62,894 nucleotides of DNA from Deltaproteobacteria bacterium (GTDB taxonomy: Bacteria > Desulfobacterota > Binatia > Binatales > Binataceae), in contig PNBD01000117.1 in assembly GCA_003135855.1 (NCBI GenBank), positions 82,721 to 145,614 of the forward strand, in the 5' to 3' direction. A program made the position numbers and the translations under genes. Shown here in pieces: positions 1-8,291 of this stretch (position 1 is the first letter of the stretch; every line of letters starts with the position of its first letter). The notes beneath the pieces were generated by a model. The model was not told where the DNA came from. It ran no database searches and was given only the letters and a program-made list of their open reading frames with translations.

Positions 1-524
1 CGCACGTGGACGGGACACTCTTCCCCGTCAAAAAGCGCTCGCGCCTCGAACAGCTCCACCGCTGCACGAATCGCTCGCGCCTCCGGGCTCTCGCCAGTTT
101 CGGAATAGTAGGATCGCAAAAGAAACAGCTGGAAAGCACGGGAACGAATCGGATGATTCTCCCAGTGATCGTCAACGCGAATGGAAGCCCAACCGTGCTG
201 GTCCGGATCGTGGAAGAACTCGATTCCGATGGCTAAGGCAAGTCTGATTAACCTGGCTGCGGTTGACTCCCAATCGCCATCATCGATCCGCACAGGCTCG
301 CCGAGCATATGCTCGATGAGATCGGCCTTGTCATATTTCGCGAGAACCTCGCGCCAGTATTGCCACTGCAGCGGATCAGCATGCCTCACGGCCGAAAAGG
401 AAAGGACGGCCTCGGTCGAGACCAGCAGCTCCGGATCATCAGCCACCCGGGGCTCAAGCTCGCGCAGGAAGAGCAGGGCGAGCTCGGCGGCGATGCTGCG
501 GGGCTGTTCGCTGGCGCTTGTCAT
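1..524 (-). CDS. Phage/plasmid-type helicase-primase protein, N-terminal part (runs off window)
   Basis: An open frame of 174 codons starts at the ATG at 524-522 and runs off the left edge with no stop. Near residues 118-170 it carries the stretch HPIRSRAFQLF and later ARALFDGEECPVHV. I recognise this pattern from the N-terminal part of D5-like AAA+ helicase/primase proteins of prophages and integrative elements, which unwind DNA at the element's origin. The Walker motifs would lie outside the window, so the assignment rests on this one region. The start lies 2 nt after the stop of the HNH gene, so the two are probably co-translated. It is the most distal visible gene of the leftward phage early operon. 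Confidence 0.6.
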   Translation of the reverse strand, partial: MTSASEQPRSIAAELALLFLRELEPRVADDPELLVSTEAVLSFSAVRHADPLQWQYWREVLAKYDKADLIEHMLGEPVRIDDGDWESTAARLIRLALAIGIEFFHDPDQHGWASIRVDDHWENHPIRSRAFQLFLLRSYYSETGESPEARAIRAAVELFEARALFDGEECPVHV

Positions 525-526
525 CG

Positions 527-1024
527 TCAGATCCGGGGAACGAGCTTTTTCCATTTGCGCCGGTTACACCGGCGACACAGGGTCTGCAGATTGGATTCTT
601 CGGTCTTCCCGCCCTTGCTGACCGGAACAATGTGATCCATCTCCAGGTTGATTGCCCTCCGGCAGTTGCGACATCGTCCTCCGTCGCGCACCAGCACCGC
701 CGCGCGAACGCTATCGGCGATCCGCCTGCTCGCGACGCGGTCCTCGTAACCAGGTCGTTCCACCTGCGCGAACTCGAGGAACTCCGCGAAAGCACTGAGC
801 TCCATCGACTCGGTAGCACCGATCATCCCCTCCAACTTAATCGGACTGTTGGGCAGCAGGTTGTCCATTCGCGCCGCGAGCAACAGGAGACAGATCAGGT
901 GACCCTTGCTGGCATCAGGTAGTTGGCGGAAGCGCACGTCGTTGAGCAGGTCGTACGGCAGTCTGATCTCCCGCCGGGTGCGCTCGAATTGACGAAAATT
1001 ACGAAACCCGAAAAACTGTTCCAT
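527..1024 (-). CDS. HNH endonuclease domain protein of phage early operon
   Basis: 165 residues. The C-terminal third is a clear HNH zinc/metal domain: C118-x2-C121, D130-H131, N145 and C150-x2-C153 fit the consensus for HNH nicking or cutting enzymes. The first ~100 residues (RLPYDLLNDVRFRQLPDASK and following) resemble the winged-helix N-terminal part of phage replication-initiator-like proteins, so the protein may combine DNA binding and cleavage. The ATG lies 6 nt beyond the stop of the exonuclease gene, and the next gene starts 2 nt after this one ends. A homing-type HNH is possible, but the N-terminal domain and tight operon position favour a role in element replication or packaging. 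Confidence 0.7.
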   Translation of the reverse strand: MEQFFGFRNFRQFERTRREIRLPYDLLNDVRFRQLPDASKGHLICLLLLAARMDNLLPNSPIKLEGMIGATESMELSAFAEFLEFAQVERPGYEDRVASRRIADSVRAAVLVRDGGRCRNCRRAINLEMDHIVPVSKGGKTEESNLQTLCRRCNRRKWKKLVPRI

Positions 1025-1030
1025 GATGGT

Positions 1031-1912
1031 CTATGACGGATTGGACTCGATGAGGTTGATCTTCACGACCGGGACCGGCGGCTTACGATATGGTTCGAGA
1101 TCGACCCCGCGAAGCACTGGAACCGCGGAGTAGTCAACTGCACCCTTGCGCGAGCTCTTCAGGAGTTCGACTCCGCACCCATAGGTCCGCCGCGCGGTCG
1201 CCATGCGCTCAAGCATTCCGCGCAGCTTGTGCTCCGCCAGCGCCGCGCTCTCCAGCCTGAGCTTGGCCTCGCGGTAGCGAAGCGCAGCATCGCGCCATTT
1301 CGGATCCGCACTCAAATCCAGTTTCTCCTGGTCCGGCTCGGGCCAGCGGTTTTCCACCACGAGCTCCCAGAACGCAGCCTCGGCCTCCACCAGCCGCTTT
1401 GCGTAATCTCTGTCGCGGCCTACTTCAATCAGGATTCCCGCTGTCCCATCGAACGACCAATAGTGAGCTTGCTCTGCTCCTGAGACCTCCAGTTGATGCT
1501 GGAGCTGGGCAGAGTAGTGAGATGGGATGCGTCGTTGCTGGGCCGCGATTCGGTCCCGCTGGCTCAAGGGGCATTTGATTTCAAGGATGGTCGAGCCGTC
1601 GAAGCTAATCCCGTCAAGCGACGCGCGCATCCACGAGTGTTCGTTGTGGGTGAAACAGTGCGGCTCCATCTGCTCGCCGGTGTAGGCTTCGTAGACTTCG
1701 CGCGCAGCCCCTTCGAGAGAGCGCCCGCGCTGCATCGCACGATTCTCAGCATCGCCCTCCGCCCGCTTGCCGGTCTTTATCTCCCACAGCTCCCTTGATG
1801 TGAGCCAGGGGGAATCACCCATCACCACCGGCGCATCGCTGGAGCCAAGCCCGCGAGCCCGCCACGCTCGCCATTGAGGCGTGTTCTGCTGAAGGGCTTC
1901 AACCTTCGGCAT
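1031..1912 (-). CDS. YqaJ/lambda-exonuclease family recombinase
   Basis: 293 residues, a 5'-3' double-strand exonuclease of the YqaJ viral recombinase family, which makes 3' single-stranded tails for a partner annealing protein. The nuclease core is visible: GSSDAPVVMG near residues 23-32, then D100 and E111-x-K113 of the PD-(D/E)xK site in SLDGISF and ILEIKCP. I chose the ATG at 1912 because a strong Shine-Dalgarno (TAAGGAGG, 1919-1926) sits six bases upstream; an upstream start in the same frame lacks this. The start overlaps the end of the ERF gene by 14 nt, a coupling usual for exonuclease/annealase pairs. Confidence 0.85.
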   Translation of the reverse strand: MPKVEALQQNTPQWRAWRARGLGSSDAPVVMGDSPWLTSRELWEIKTGKRAEGDAENRAMQRGRSLEGAAREVYEAYTGEQMEPHCFTHNEHSWMRASLDGISFDGSTILEIKCPLSQRDRIAAQQRRIPSHYSAQLQHQLEVSGAEQAHYWSFDGTAGILIEVGRDRDYAKRLVEAEAAFWELVVENRWPEPDQEKLDLSADPKWRDAALRYREAKLRLESAALAEHKLRGMLERMATARRTYGCGVELLKSSRKGAVDYSAVPVLRGVDLEPYRKPPVPVVKINLIESNPS

Positions 1913-3086
1913 GGTGTGCCTCCTTACCTGCATTTCGGGCGCGCCTGCGGTTTAGGATCTGAAGCGCCTTGCGGTGCGCGGATTCGGTCAGGTCTTCCAG
2001 CCGCCCCACCTTGAAATACTCCAGCACGCGCTCGACCTCGGTTCCGGTCTGTGTCAGCAGCTCGCCGAGCTGGCGGGCCTTTTCCGGACCGATCGTCGCT
2101 AGCGCCGGAGTGCGGACGCTTTCTCCTCCTTCGCCACGCTCGTTTTCAGGATCATCTCCGGTCGCGATCAGAAACGTCTGAAGCAGCGCATACTTGAGAG
2201 CGCCGGTCATCGCCTTGTAAGGTCCCTTGTCGCCCGGATCGCGACCTTCGCCCGCCACTCGAATCGTTTCCCGCTCGCCGGTTTGCGAGTCGACCAGCGT
2301 GTAATCCATGACCACTCGGACTATGCGCTCTCTCGCGGCGGGCAGTGGCTCGCTGGTTATCGACTCCAGGTGGGGAATGACAATTACGCCCAATTCGGCG
2401 AGTGCATCGCCCACCGCGCCGGCGATATCCGCTGCCATCGCATAGCTGTATCCGAACAGTTCGTTGTGGCCGCGCTTCTGGATGTAGCCGATCCTCGAGC
2501 GCACTTCTGTGAGCCTCTGCGCGAGGGTTGACGGGTTCACGCGCGCAGAGCCCTTTTGCCTTGGGGCGCGTGGCGTCGTTGACAGTCGCGCGTCCGATGC
2601 GTCGCCCTCGGTCCGGTCGGCGCTCGCCCGGCGCGTCGCCGGGCGCGCCTTGGCCCCTTCTGTCGGGAACTCAAGTTGTGGACGCTCTCTCTGCGTCGAA
2701 ACTTTACGGCGAGATTTCCGCGAGCTCTTTTGCGCAACTTCGCTTAGCCCGGTCGAATGCCCGTCGGTGGCGGTCGGGATAGTCTTGCTGTCGATGGGCC
2801 GAGTTGTTCCTTTGTTCGACAGTTGGAAACTCTGCCCCTCGTCATCGACGTATAGGCCTTGATCAGGGTCAATGCCGGTAAGCGGCCTTCCGGTGAAGGG
2901 TTTGGCTTCGGTCTCGCTCATCTTGTGCAGAGGGTACCACTCACGCGCTACTGCAAACGGGCCGTTGGGTCCCCGAGCACCGACATTGTTTTCGGTCATC
3001 ACGCACAAATACCCGTCGTGGTAGTCGAGCATCGCCCGCGACCTGGGCTCCTCCTGCGGAGTTTGTGTTGCTGGTCGTTCTGACAT
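1899..3086 (-). CDS. erf: ERF-family single-strand annealing protein with long N-terminal extension
   Basis: 395 residues. The ERF superfamily domain starts near residue 187 (RLTEVRSRIGYIQKRG, later GDKGPYKAMTGALKYALLQ and the family-typical end FLIATGDDPENE). ERF proteins anneal complementary single strands during phage recombination and circularisation. Residues 1-185 are unusual. The first ~90 look folded (DYHDGYLCVMTENNVGARG) and are followed by a basic, Ser/Thr/Arg/Pro-rich linker that is probably disordered. Start ATG at 3086 follows AAAGGAG at 3094-3100. The gene sits directly upstream of, and overlaps, the YqaJ exonuclease, forming a Red/RecET-like pair. Confidence 0.8.
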   Translation of the reverse strand: MSERPATQTPQEEPRSRAMLDYHDGYLCVMTENNVGARGPNGPFAVAREWYPLHKMSETEAKPFTGRPLTGIDPDQGLYVDDEGQSFQLSNKGTTRPIDSKTIPTATDGHSTGLSEVAQKSSRKSRRKVSTQRERPQLEFPTEGAKARPATRRASADRTEGDASDARLSTTPRAPRQKGSARVNPSTLAQRLTEVRSRIGYIQKRGHNELFGYSYAMAADIAGAVGDALAELGVIVIPHLESITSEPLPAARERIVRVVMDYTLVDSQTGERETIRVAGEGRDPGDKGPYKAMTGALKYALLQTFLIATGDDPENERGEGGESVRTPALATIGPEKARQLGELLTQTGTEVERVLEYFKVGRLEDLTESAHRKALQILNRRRARNAGKEAHHAEG

Positions 3087-3125
3087 CGTCTTCTCCTTTT
3101 CTTTATTTGGGACCGCTAATCCTCG

Positions 3126-3284
3126 TTACTGGCATAAGGGTCGTCGCGGCAGTCGGGCCGGCTCTTCGGGGTTCCAGACCTCGCCGTAGAAAGCGGGGCA
3201 GGGGGCAATCTGGCCGCAATTGGGGAAACGATGGCGCCAGATTGGTGCTGCGGGAGGCTGTTCGATTCGTCTTGTGTCGTTCAT
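3126..3284 (-). CDS. Small hypothetical protein, first gene of phage early operon
   Basis: A 52-residue frame starts with MNDTRRIEQPPAAPIW. It has a GGGAG element about 9 nt before its ATG and lies just downstream of a good sigma-70-type promoter. Two cysteines (near residues 23 and 29) are visible, but I recognise no domain. It ends about 40 nt before the ERF start, so it would be the leader gene of the early operon. Small, unconserved first genes are common in such operons; the call rests on promoter, ribosome site and spacing only. Confidence 0.4.
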   Translation of the reverse strand: MNDTRRIEQPPAAPIWRHRFPNCGQIAPCPAFYGEVWNPEEPARLPRRPLCQ

Positions 3285-3311
3285 GGGATGATGGCTCCCA
3301 AGCGCACCACC

Positions 3312-3340
3312 ACCATACTAATCTCTCCGACGAGAGTCAA
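3312..3340 (-). promoter_or_regulatory. Leftward early promoter
   Basis: On the minus strand TTGACT (3340-3335) is followed after exactly 17 bases by TATGGT (3317-3312), a good -35/-10 pair. Transcription would start near 3305, about 20 nt before the small leader ORF. The surrounding 3301-3400 is AT-rich relative to its flanks and lies between the leftward operon and a rightward HTH regulator gene, the usual position for a phage operator region. Confidence 0.6.
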
Positions 3341-3460
3341 CTATAAACGACAATAATAGACGATATATCTAAACGTCAGCGTGCCGCGACGCCCTCCGGA
3401 GTCGCCGGTTGAATCGTGCCGGCGTTCCGACTAAACTGGACTTTCAACCGAGGTGGCGGC

Positions 3461-3679
3461 ATGAAGCGGAAGGAGCGCAAGCCGGGTGATAACCCGGTCA
3501 AACGGGCGGTGGCGGCGGTCGGCGGACCGACCAAGGCAGCACGGGTTTGCGGAGTCTCCAACTCCGCGGTCCACAAATGGATCAACCAGGGCAGCATTGT
3601 CCTGCTGCGCCATGCGCTCGCGCTGTCGCGCGCCTCCGGCGTTCCCATCGAGGAATTCGTCGGAGAGGAACAGGAATAG
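3461..3679 (+). CDS. Cro/YdaS-like helix-turn-helix regulator
   Basis: 72 residues, MKRKERKPGDNPVKRAVAAV and following. The central GGPTKAARVCGVSNSAVHKW is a helix-turn-helix of the YdaS/Cro type (xxxKAARxxGVSxxAVxxW), and the C-terminus is PIEEFVGEEQE. Such proteins bind the operator between divergent phage promoters and set the lysogenic or early switch. I placed the start at 3461 because GAGGTGG lies just upstream; an upstream in-frame ATG at 3416 lacks a ribosome site. It is divergent from the ERF/YqaJ operon across about 180 bp of AT-rich DNA. Confidence 0.7.
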   Translation: MKRKERKPGDNPVKRAVAAVGGPTKAARVCGVSNSAVHKWINQGSIVLLRHALALSRASGVPIEEFVGEEQE

Positions 3680-3712
3680 GGCGCGCGCCTCCGGATACTG
3701 GTGGCGGCTGAA

Positions 3713-4138
3713 GGCAATGGTTTGATTGCGGAAGAAAGTCCGCCACGACTGTGCCGGCCGTATGCCTGGTGCTGGCAGGTAGGGCGACACAGTCGCTTGG
3801 GAGACAGTGAGCCCAAGATTCAGCAGCTCACCCTGAATCCGAGGCGCACCCCAGAGAAAGTTCTCACGAGCTATCAATCCGACTAGATGTGCGGATCTCA
3901 CTGAAGACCCGGGGGCGCCCGTCTCTCGAGCGACCATGCGATCGATATCTTCTAATCACTGACCAGCCGCTAACGGCGCCAGCGCAAGACGGTCTCCGGC
4001 TGGACCATCGTGGAGGCTTACCCGCCAGCCCGGCCACCAGCGCGACAGCAAGATCGGCAGCAGCCGATCGCAAGGGCGGAAGTGCTTGCGACGAGTTCGA
4101 CCGCGCTCCAGCACGGCGATTTTGATGGCGCAGCGCAA
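3713..4138 (-). pseudogene. Remnant of integrase-core (DDE) transposase
   Basis: Two frames on the minus strand together match the N-terminal half of rve-type transposases. One reads RHFRPCDRLLPILLSRWWPG-like sequence (4138-3956). The next, shifted, contains ARENFLWGAPRIQGELLNLG and ends at QSWRTFFRNQTIA near 3713. In intact relatives these are one continuous protein, with RENPLWGAPRIHGELLKLG leading into the catalytic core. Here the frame is broken near 3940-3956 and the catalytic DDE domain is missing; the sequence is cut just before the HTH gene. It is a dead insertion-sequence fragment. Confidence 0.65.
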
Positions 4139-4328
4139 TCATTTCTCACACAAGTGCCATGCGGTCCCGGAGCTTCCTTCGAGCGACGAGGAATGCTCCT
4201 CTTATCGGCATTCCAATGAAAAGCAGACTATCCCCAGACTATCGAAACCACCAACGAATCTCGGCGGATCATGAGAAAGTACAGGCGCAGACTTCTTCGG
4301 CGATTCCTCAGTATAGAAGACTCGGGAA

Positions 4329-4360
4329 CGGAGCCCGGAGAATTCGAACCGACGATCTCG
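4329..4360 (-). other. tRNA 3'-end-like fragment, possible attachment-site remnant
   Basis: Read on the minus strand, 4350-4340 gives GGTTCGAATTC followed by TCCGGGCTCCG. This is the arrangement of a tRNA T-loop and acceptor 3' strand. The T-stem does not pair properly and no anticodon arm can be folded upstream, so this is not a working tRNA. Integrative elements commonly insert at tRNA 3' ends and leave such fragments at their borders, and phage genes lie about 0.7 kb away. Confidence 0.25.
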
Positions 4361-4550
4361 GCTGTTTCCGCTAAGATCCGTGGAACCCTCATTTTTTCTT
4401 GAGAGCCCGATATCTCTCGACCGGGGGAGCGGCAACCGGACAAGGATTGGGAGTTGGAGCGGAAACCCGCCGCGGTGATCTTGTCAACGCCGGTTGAAGG
4501 GTGACCCGACTTTGCGGCGGTTTGGACTGAGCCCATCGGTTGGATAATTC

Positions 4551-4679
4551 TCAGGCGGGAGATTGGAGCAGGGTGCGATCGCGCTCGCATCCGCTGGCGA
4601 AGTAAGCGATGAATCCCGCCTCGAGGAACTTGCGCACGATCGAAAGAGCCTTTTCCTCCTCGACCGTCACCCGGAGCAT
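4551..4679 (-). pseudogene. Truncated CCA-adding enzyme / poly(A) polymerase N-terminus
   Basis: A 42-codon frame, MLRVTVEEEKALSIVRKFLE then AGFIAYFASGCERD, ends after LLQSPA. It matches the extreme N-terminus of tRNA nucleotidyltransferases, whose signature is (A/I)VRxLxxAGFxAYFxGGCVRD leading into the catalytic DxD region. Here GGCVRD has become SGCERD and the sequence stops immediately, so all catalytic residues are missing. It is a broken piece of a housekeeping gene inside a decayed interval. Confidence 0.55.
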
Positions 4680-5092
4680 CCCTCTGTCGTAAGTCTAACG
4701 TCCCCATGACGGGGCGCGCCATAGTGTCAGCGGGTGGGAAGGAGAAAAGTGGGAGAAGCAAGATTCCCCGTGCCCCTGCTTTGGCGTGACGCGAATTCAG
4801 CTCGACCGTTGCGCGAGCGCCCAAGTGGGGCGAGCGAGGCGAGCGAAGCTGTGTTGGCGTTGGCGGAGGAAGCGCCGGAGTTGGAGCGGGAGAAGGGGCC
4901 AGTTGCTGAAAGCGCCCTGCTGATCGACGATGGCCTTGGTCAGGCCCGCGCTCTGAGATACCCGCCAACAAATTGCGGGGGCTGAGCGTCGGCGGGAGCG
5001 GCGGTCTGTCCCACGGCGCGACCCAGTTCTTCAGCACGGCCGTCACCAACCATCGCGGAAGCCGTCGCTCCCGGAGTTCGGCCCGGAGCTAA

Positions 5093-5680
5093 ACTGAGTT
5101 CGGCCCCGAGCAGCTCCTCGGCGAGCCGGAGGCGCTGGGTCTGCTCGCCCTCATGCTGCACGCGGAAGCCCGCCGTCGCGCGCGGCGCAACTTGCATGGC
5201 GAATACGTGCCGCTCGCCGAGCAGGATCCTGCGCTGTGGGACGCGCAGATGATCGAGGAGGCCGAGGTGCTGCTCGTGCGCGCCAGTGCTTTAGGATCGA
5301 TCGGCCGCTATCAACTGGAAGGCGCGTTGCAGTCGGCGCACGTTTATCGCCGTCGCACAGGTCGCGCTAACTGGGTGTCGGTGGTGCAGCTATACGACGC
5401 GCTGCTGGCGCTCTCGGGCTCGCCGGTCGTAGCGATCAATCGCGCGCTGTGCATCGCGGAGATCCATGGCGCGAGCGCCGCGCTCGACGCATTGCAAGAG
5501 GTAGCCGCCGATGTGCGGCTCACTGAATACCAACCCTACTGGGCTGCGCGCGCCGAGCTGATAGCCAAGACCGGCGCACACGACGCAGCTCGCCGCGCGT
5601 ACGAAATCGCAATCGGTCTCGAGCGTGACCCTGCGGTCCGCCGCTTCCTGCAGCATCGTCAGTCGGCCCTGCCGGCTTGA
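5093..5680 (+). pseudogene. 5'-truncated ECF sigma factor (SigJ-like, C-terminal DUF6596/TPR-like part)
   Basis: The frame runs from just after a TAA at 5090 to the stop at 5680. It matches only the C-terminal helical half of large ECF sigma factors: LLGEPEALGLLALMLHAEAR, YQLEGALQSAHV, WVSVVQLYDALLALSGSPVV and RRFLQHR. Sigma regions 2 and 4, which bind core polymerase and the promoter, are absent because the in-frame stop precedes them. An ATG at 5153 could start a 175-residue protein, but it would lack all sigma activity. I read it as a remnant rather than a gene. Confidence 0.65.
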
Positions 5681-5876
5681 TCGCTCTCGCCGCCGAGGAT
5701 GGTCGTCTGACCGTCCTCGGTAACGGAGTTGCGGTGGTTCTCACGGTACGAGCCCTCGGTTTCGAGCGACGAGTTGTGGCGCAACGGATCTAGCTGGACC
5801 TCTGGAGCGCGGGGCAAAGCGCCCGAACGTCTCATGAGCGCCTGACCTTGGCTCGTCGGCCAGACTCACGGGATTT

Positions 5877-5916
5877 CTCTGTTAAACAGAGCGGCGAGGG
5901 GGAAGTTCCCCCTCGC
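5877..5916. terminator. Two adjacent palindromes, terminator-like without U-tract
   Basis: CTCTGTT and AACAGAG (5877-5891) form a 7-bp palindrome around one base. Directly after it GCGAGGGGGAA and TTCCCCCTCGC (5894-5916) form a perfect 11-bp inverted repeat around a single G. They lie between the sigma-factor remnant and the convergent reductase gene and would serve either strand. No T-run follows on either side. The remaining 5681-5980 holds no gene I can support. Confidence 0.5.
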
Positions 5917-5980
5917 GCTCACCTGATCAGACAGCGCAAGGTGGTCAGTTTTAACTTCGGCGGCCTCCCGCAAAACTGGG

Positions 5981-7768
5981 TCAGCTTTCAATCGGCGTTG
6001 ACAGCGCTCTGAGTTCCGTGTCCGGCGTCTGATCGAGGTAATCGCCGGCGGGCAGGCGATGCGGGTTGTGATCGCGAATCGCCTGCACGAGATTCTTTAA
6101 CGCGTCGATCAGTTCGCGCTCGCCGAGCCGCGGATAGAGCACTCTCGCGAGCCGGCTGCCGTCGCGAGCGCCGCCGACCATCAGGACGTAATCGTTTTTG
6201 CCATAACCGATGATGCCAATCTCAGCAGTCGGCGGACGCGAGCAACTGTTGGGGCATCCGGCCATCCGGATTATCACATCAACATCGCCGAGCCCGGCGG
6301 CTTCCAGTTCCGCGAGATAGCGCGGCAGCACCCGCTCCGCATGGGTCATCGCCAGACCGCAAGTCGGCTTCGCGGGACACGCCATCGCGAGGCGCCGGAT
6401 TTGCGCCACCGCGCGATCGAAAGACACGCCATGATCGGCGAGCGTCTTTTCGATCCATTCGCGGCGCGCGCGCGGAAGGTGCGCCAGCAGCAGATGCTGG
6501 TTGGGCGTGACGCGCACGCCGATTCCATCCACCTCCGCGACGATGCGCCGAATCGCGCTCTTGTAGCGGGCTTGCGATTCGTCGCGCACGCGTCCGTTGG
6601 GAATCATGAACGCCGCGTAGAGGCGATCGCCGTCGCCCGCTTCGGGATGCCAGCCTAAATGATCGCGCACCGGCGGCAGCGGAACCGGCTCGTCGTCGGC
6701 GAGCGCGATCCCAAAGCGTGCGCGCAGCGTCTCCTTGACCATGTCGAGGCCGAGGCGCCGAATCGTATATTTCCAGCGCGCCGCGCGGCGGTTTCGCCGT
6801 TCGCCATTTTCGCGCTGGATCGTGGCGATCGCGCGCACGGTATCCAACACCTGGCCGCGATCGACGCGGCCGAGGTAAAGCGCGAGCAGCGCCATCGTGT
6901 CGGCCTGGTTGTGCGTCATGCCCATCCCGCCGCCGCTGTAGAGATCATAGCCGGCGACCCCGTGGCCGTTGACGCGCGGTATGAAGCCGACGTCCTGCGT
7001 CAGCAGGTCGATACTGTTGTCGTGAGGATGGGCAAAGCCGACCTTGAACTTGCGCGGCAGGTATTGCGCGCCATAGATCGGTTCCTCGGCATTCAGCGGC
7101 GCGACTTGCGCACCGTTGCGATCGGCGAGGAACACCTGGTAGTAGGCCGAACTCCGCGGCGCCATCTCGCGCGCCACCGTGTGCGCCAGTTCGTGCGAGT
7201 CGAGCGGAAGCTCGGCGTCCAGATCGTCGATCGGGCTCGCGACCGTGTTACGATTGATGTCGCCGCATGCGCCGAGCGTGGTCAGCTGGTAGCCGTTATC
7301 GCGGTAGCTGCCGTTGATATGGCGAATCAGACGATGCAGATTGTGCCCGCGCACATAATGGAACTGCACGCCCTGGCGCGCGGTCAGGCGGATGCTGCCG
7401 TCGGCATAGCGATCGGCGGCCTCGTCGAGCGCGAGCCATTGCGCAGGCGTGAGCTCGCCGCCGGCGGGATTCTTGACCCGCACCATGAAGATGAAGTCGC
7501 CGTCCTTTTTGCCGCTTTCGTTGCGCTCGCGCTGTTTGTAGATGCCGAAATGTTTGGCGATTTCCTTGGCGTGCTCGCTAATCGTCTCGGCCTCGCGCGC
7601 GCTCAGCGCGTCGATCTCCGAGCGCATCGTATGACGGCTGCTGTGCGTCGACTGGACATAGAATAGCCCCTCGCTCGCATGCTTGAGGCGCTCGACAGTG
7701 GACATTTCCGCCACGCTCGCATCTTGGAGCGTTACCGGCTGGGCGCCGAGTGGACTATTGGATTTCAT
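5981..7768 (-). CDS. cysI: Ferredoxin/NADPH-type sulfite (nitrite) reductase hemoprotein
   Basis: 595 residues, a siroheme-[4Fe-4S] enzyme for six-electron reduction of sulfite to sulfide (or nitrite to ammonia). Two half-domain repeats are visible. LTARQGVQFHYVR (128-140) and GACGDINRN (167-174) are siroheme/anion-site motifs. The cluster ligands are C464-x5-C470 (CPAKPTC) and C505-x3-C509 (CPNSC), a spacing and context closer to CysI/plant sulfite reductase than to NirA. A second in-frame ATG at 7705 (MSTVERL) is possible. It stands alone: I see no CysH, CysJ or siroheme genes nearby, so the electron donor and the sulfite-versus-nitrite choice are unsettled. Confidence 0.85.
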   Translation of the reverse strand: MKSNSPLGAQPVTLQDASVAEMSTVERLKHASEGLFYVQSTHSSRHTMRSEIDALSAREAETISEHAKEIAKHFGIYKQRERNESGKKDGDFIFMVRVKNPAGGELTPAQWLALDEAADRYADGSIRLTARQGVQFHYVRGHNLHRLIRHINGSYRDNGYQLTTLGACGDINRNTVASPIDDLDAELPLDSHELAHTVAREMAPRSSAYYQVFLADRNGAQVAPLNAEEPIYGAQYLPRKFKVGFAHPHDNSIDLLTQDVGFIPRVNGHGVAGYDLYSGGGMGMTHNQADTMALLALYLGRVDRGQVLDTVRAIATIQRENGERRNRRAARWKYTIRRLGLDMVKETLRARFGIALADDEPVPLPPVRDHLGWHPEAGDGDRLYAAFMIPNGRVRDESQARYKSAIRRIVAEVDGIGVRVTPNQHLLLAHLPRARREWIEKTLADHGVSFDRAVAQIRRLAMACPAKPTCGLAMTHAERVLPRYLAELEAAGLGDVDVIIRMAGCPNSCSRPPTAEIGIIGYGKNDYVLMVGGARDGSRLARVLYPRLGERELIDALKNLVQAIRDHNPHRLPAGDYLDQTPDTELRALSTPIES

Positions 7769-8291
7769 TTGGTGCGACTCCAGTCGCGCGTTCGATTCAG
7801 GCGCGAGTGGGATCGCCTAGTTAAAATAGATCGCGCGCCTCGACGCGAGACCCTGCCGCAGCGGTGCGCCGACCGCCGTTCGCGTCGCGCGATCACGGCA
7901 CCGCTCGAGCCGCTCGTGTGCTGCGGGTAACGCGATATGTCGAATTTGCGATGCCATCGATAGGGCCGCGCTCGAGTGGCTCGCCCCTGCGCCTGGCTCA
8001 TCGCGGACGCTTGTCCCCCAAACCGCTGAGGCTAAGCGTGCCGTCCTGCTTGACAAAACAACACACCCAACATTAAAACGAATGCTCTCGGTATCGGGAC
8101 CGGCAGCGTGCGGCGCTTTGTGAGGACCGCCAATATTTGCGTGGCCGGAAATGACTACATCGCGATTGCCTGCGACCAGACGCAGCATATACCCTGAACC
8201 ATCTGGCAATTCGATGCCGTTCATTCCGATCGATTAGTTGTAACGGACGCTGTGTGTTTCCTTGAATACCGATATCGAGGCTAAGCGGCCT
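7769..8291. other. Divergent intergenic region with a possible rightward promoter
   Basis: About 520 bp separates the leftward reductase and the rightward Wzi gene. TTGACA at 8050-8055 with TTAAAA at 8073-8078 (17-bp spacing) is a plausible promoter for the polysaccharide genes. A minus-strand frame (8224-7817) begins with protein-like sequence but turns into composition-driven nonsense and lacks a ribosome site. I see no other structure. Confidence 0.35.

Noticed and set aside
4329-4360. A functional tRNA gene
   Set aside because: Only a T-loop/acceptor-like string is present; the T-stem does not pair and no anticodon arm is found. Kept only as a possible fragment.
6659-7666. 335-codon plus-strand frame
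   Set aside because: It lies wholly antisense to the sulfite reductase gene and is explained by codon bias on the other strand.
7817-8224. Minus-strand 135-codon frame starting MNGIELPDGSGYMLRLVAGN
   Set aside because: The first ~45 residues look protein-like, but the rest is Arg/Ser/Ala-rich noise, there is no ribosome site, and it covers the likely promoter of the Wzi gene.
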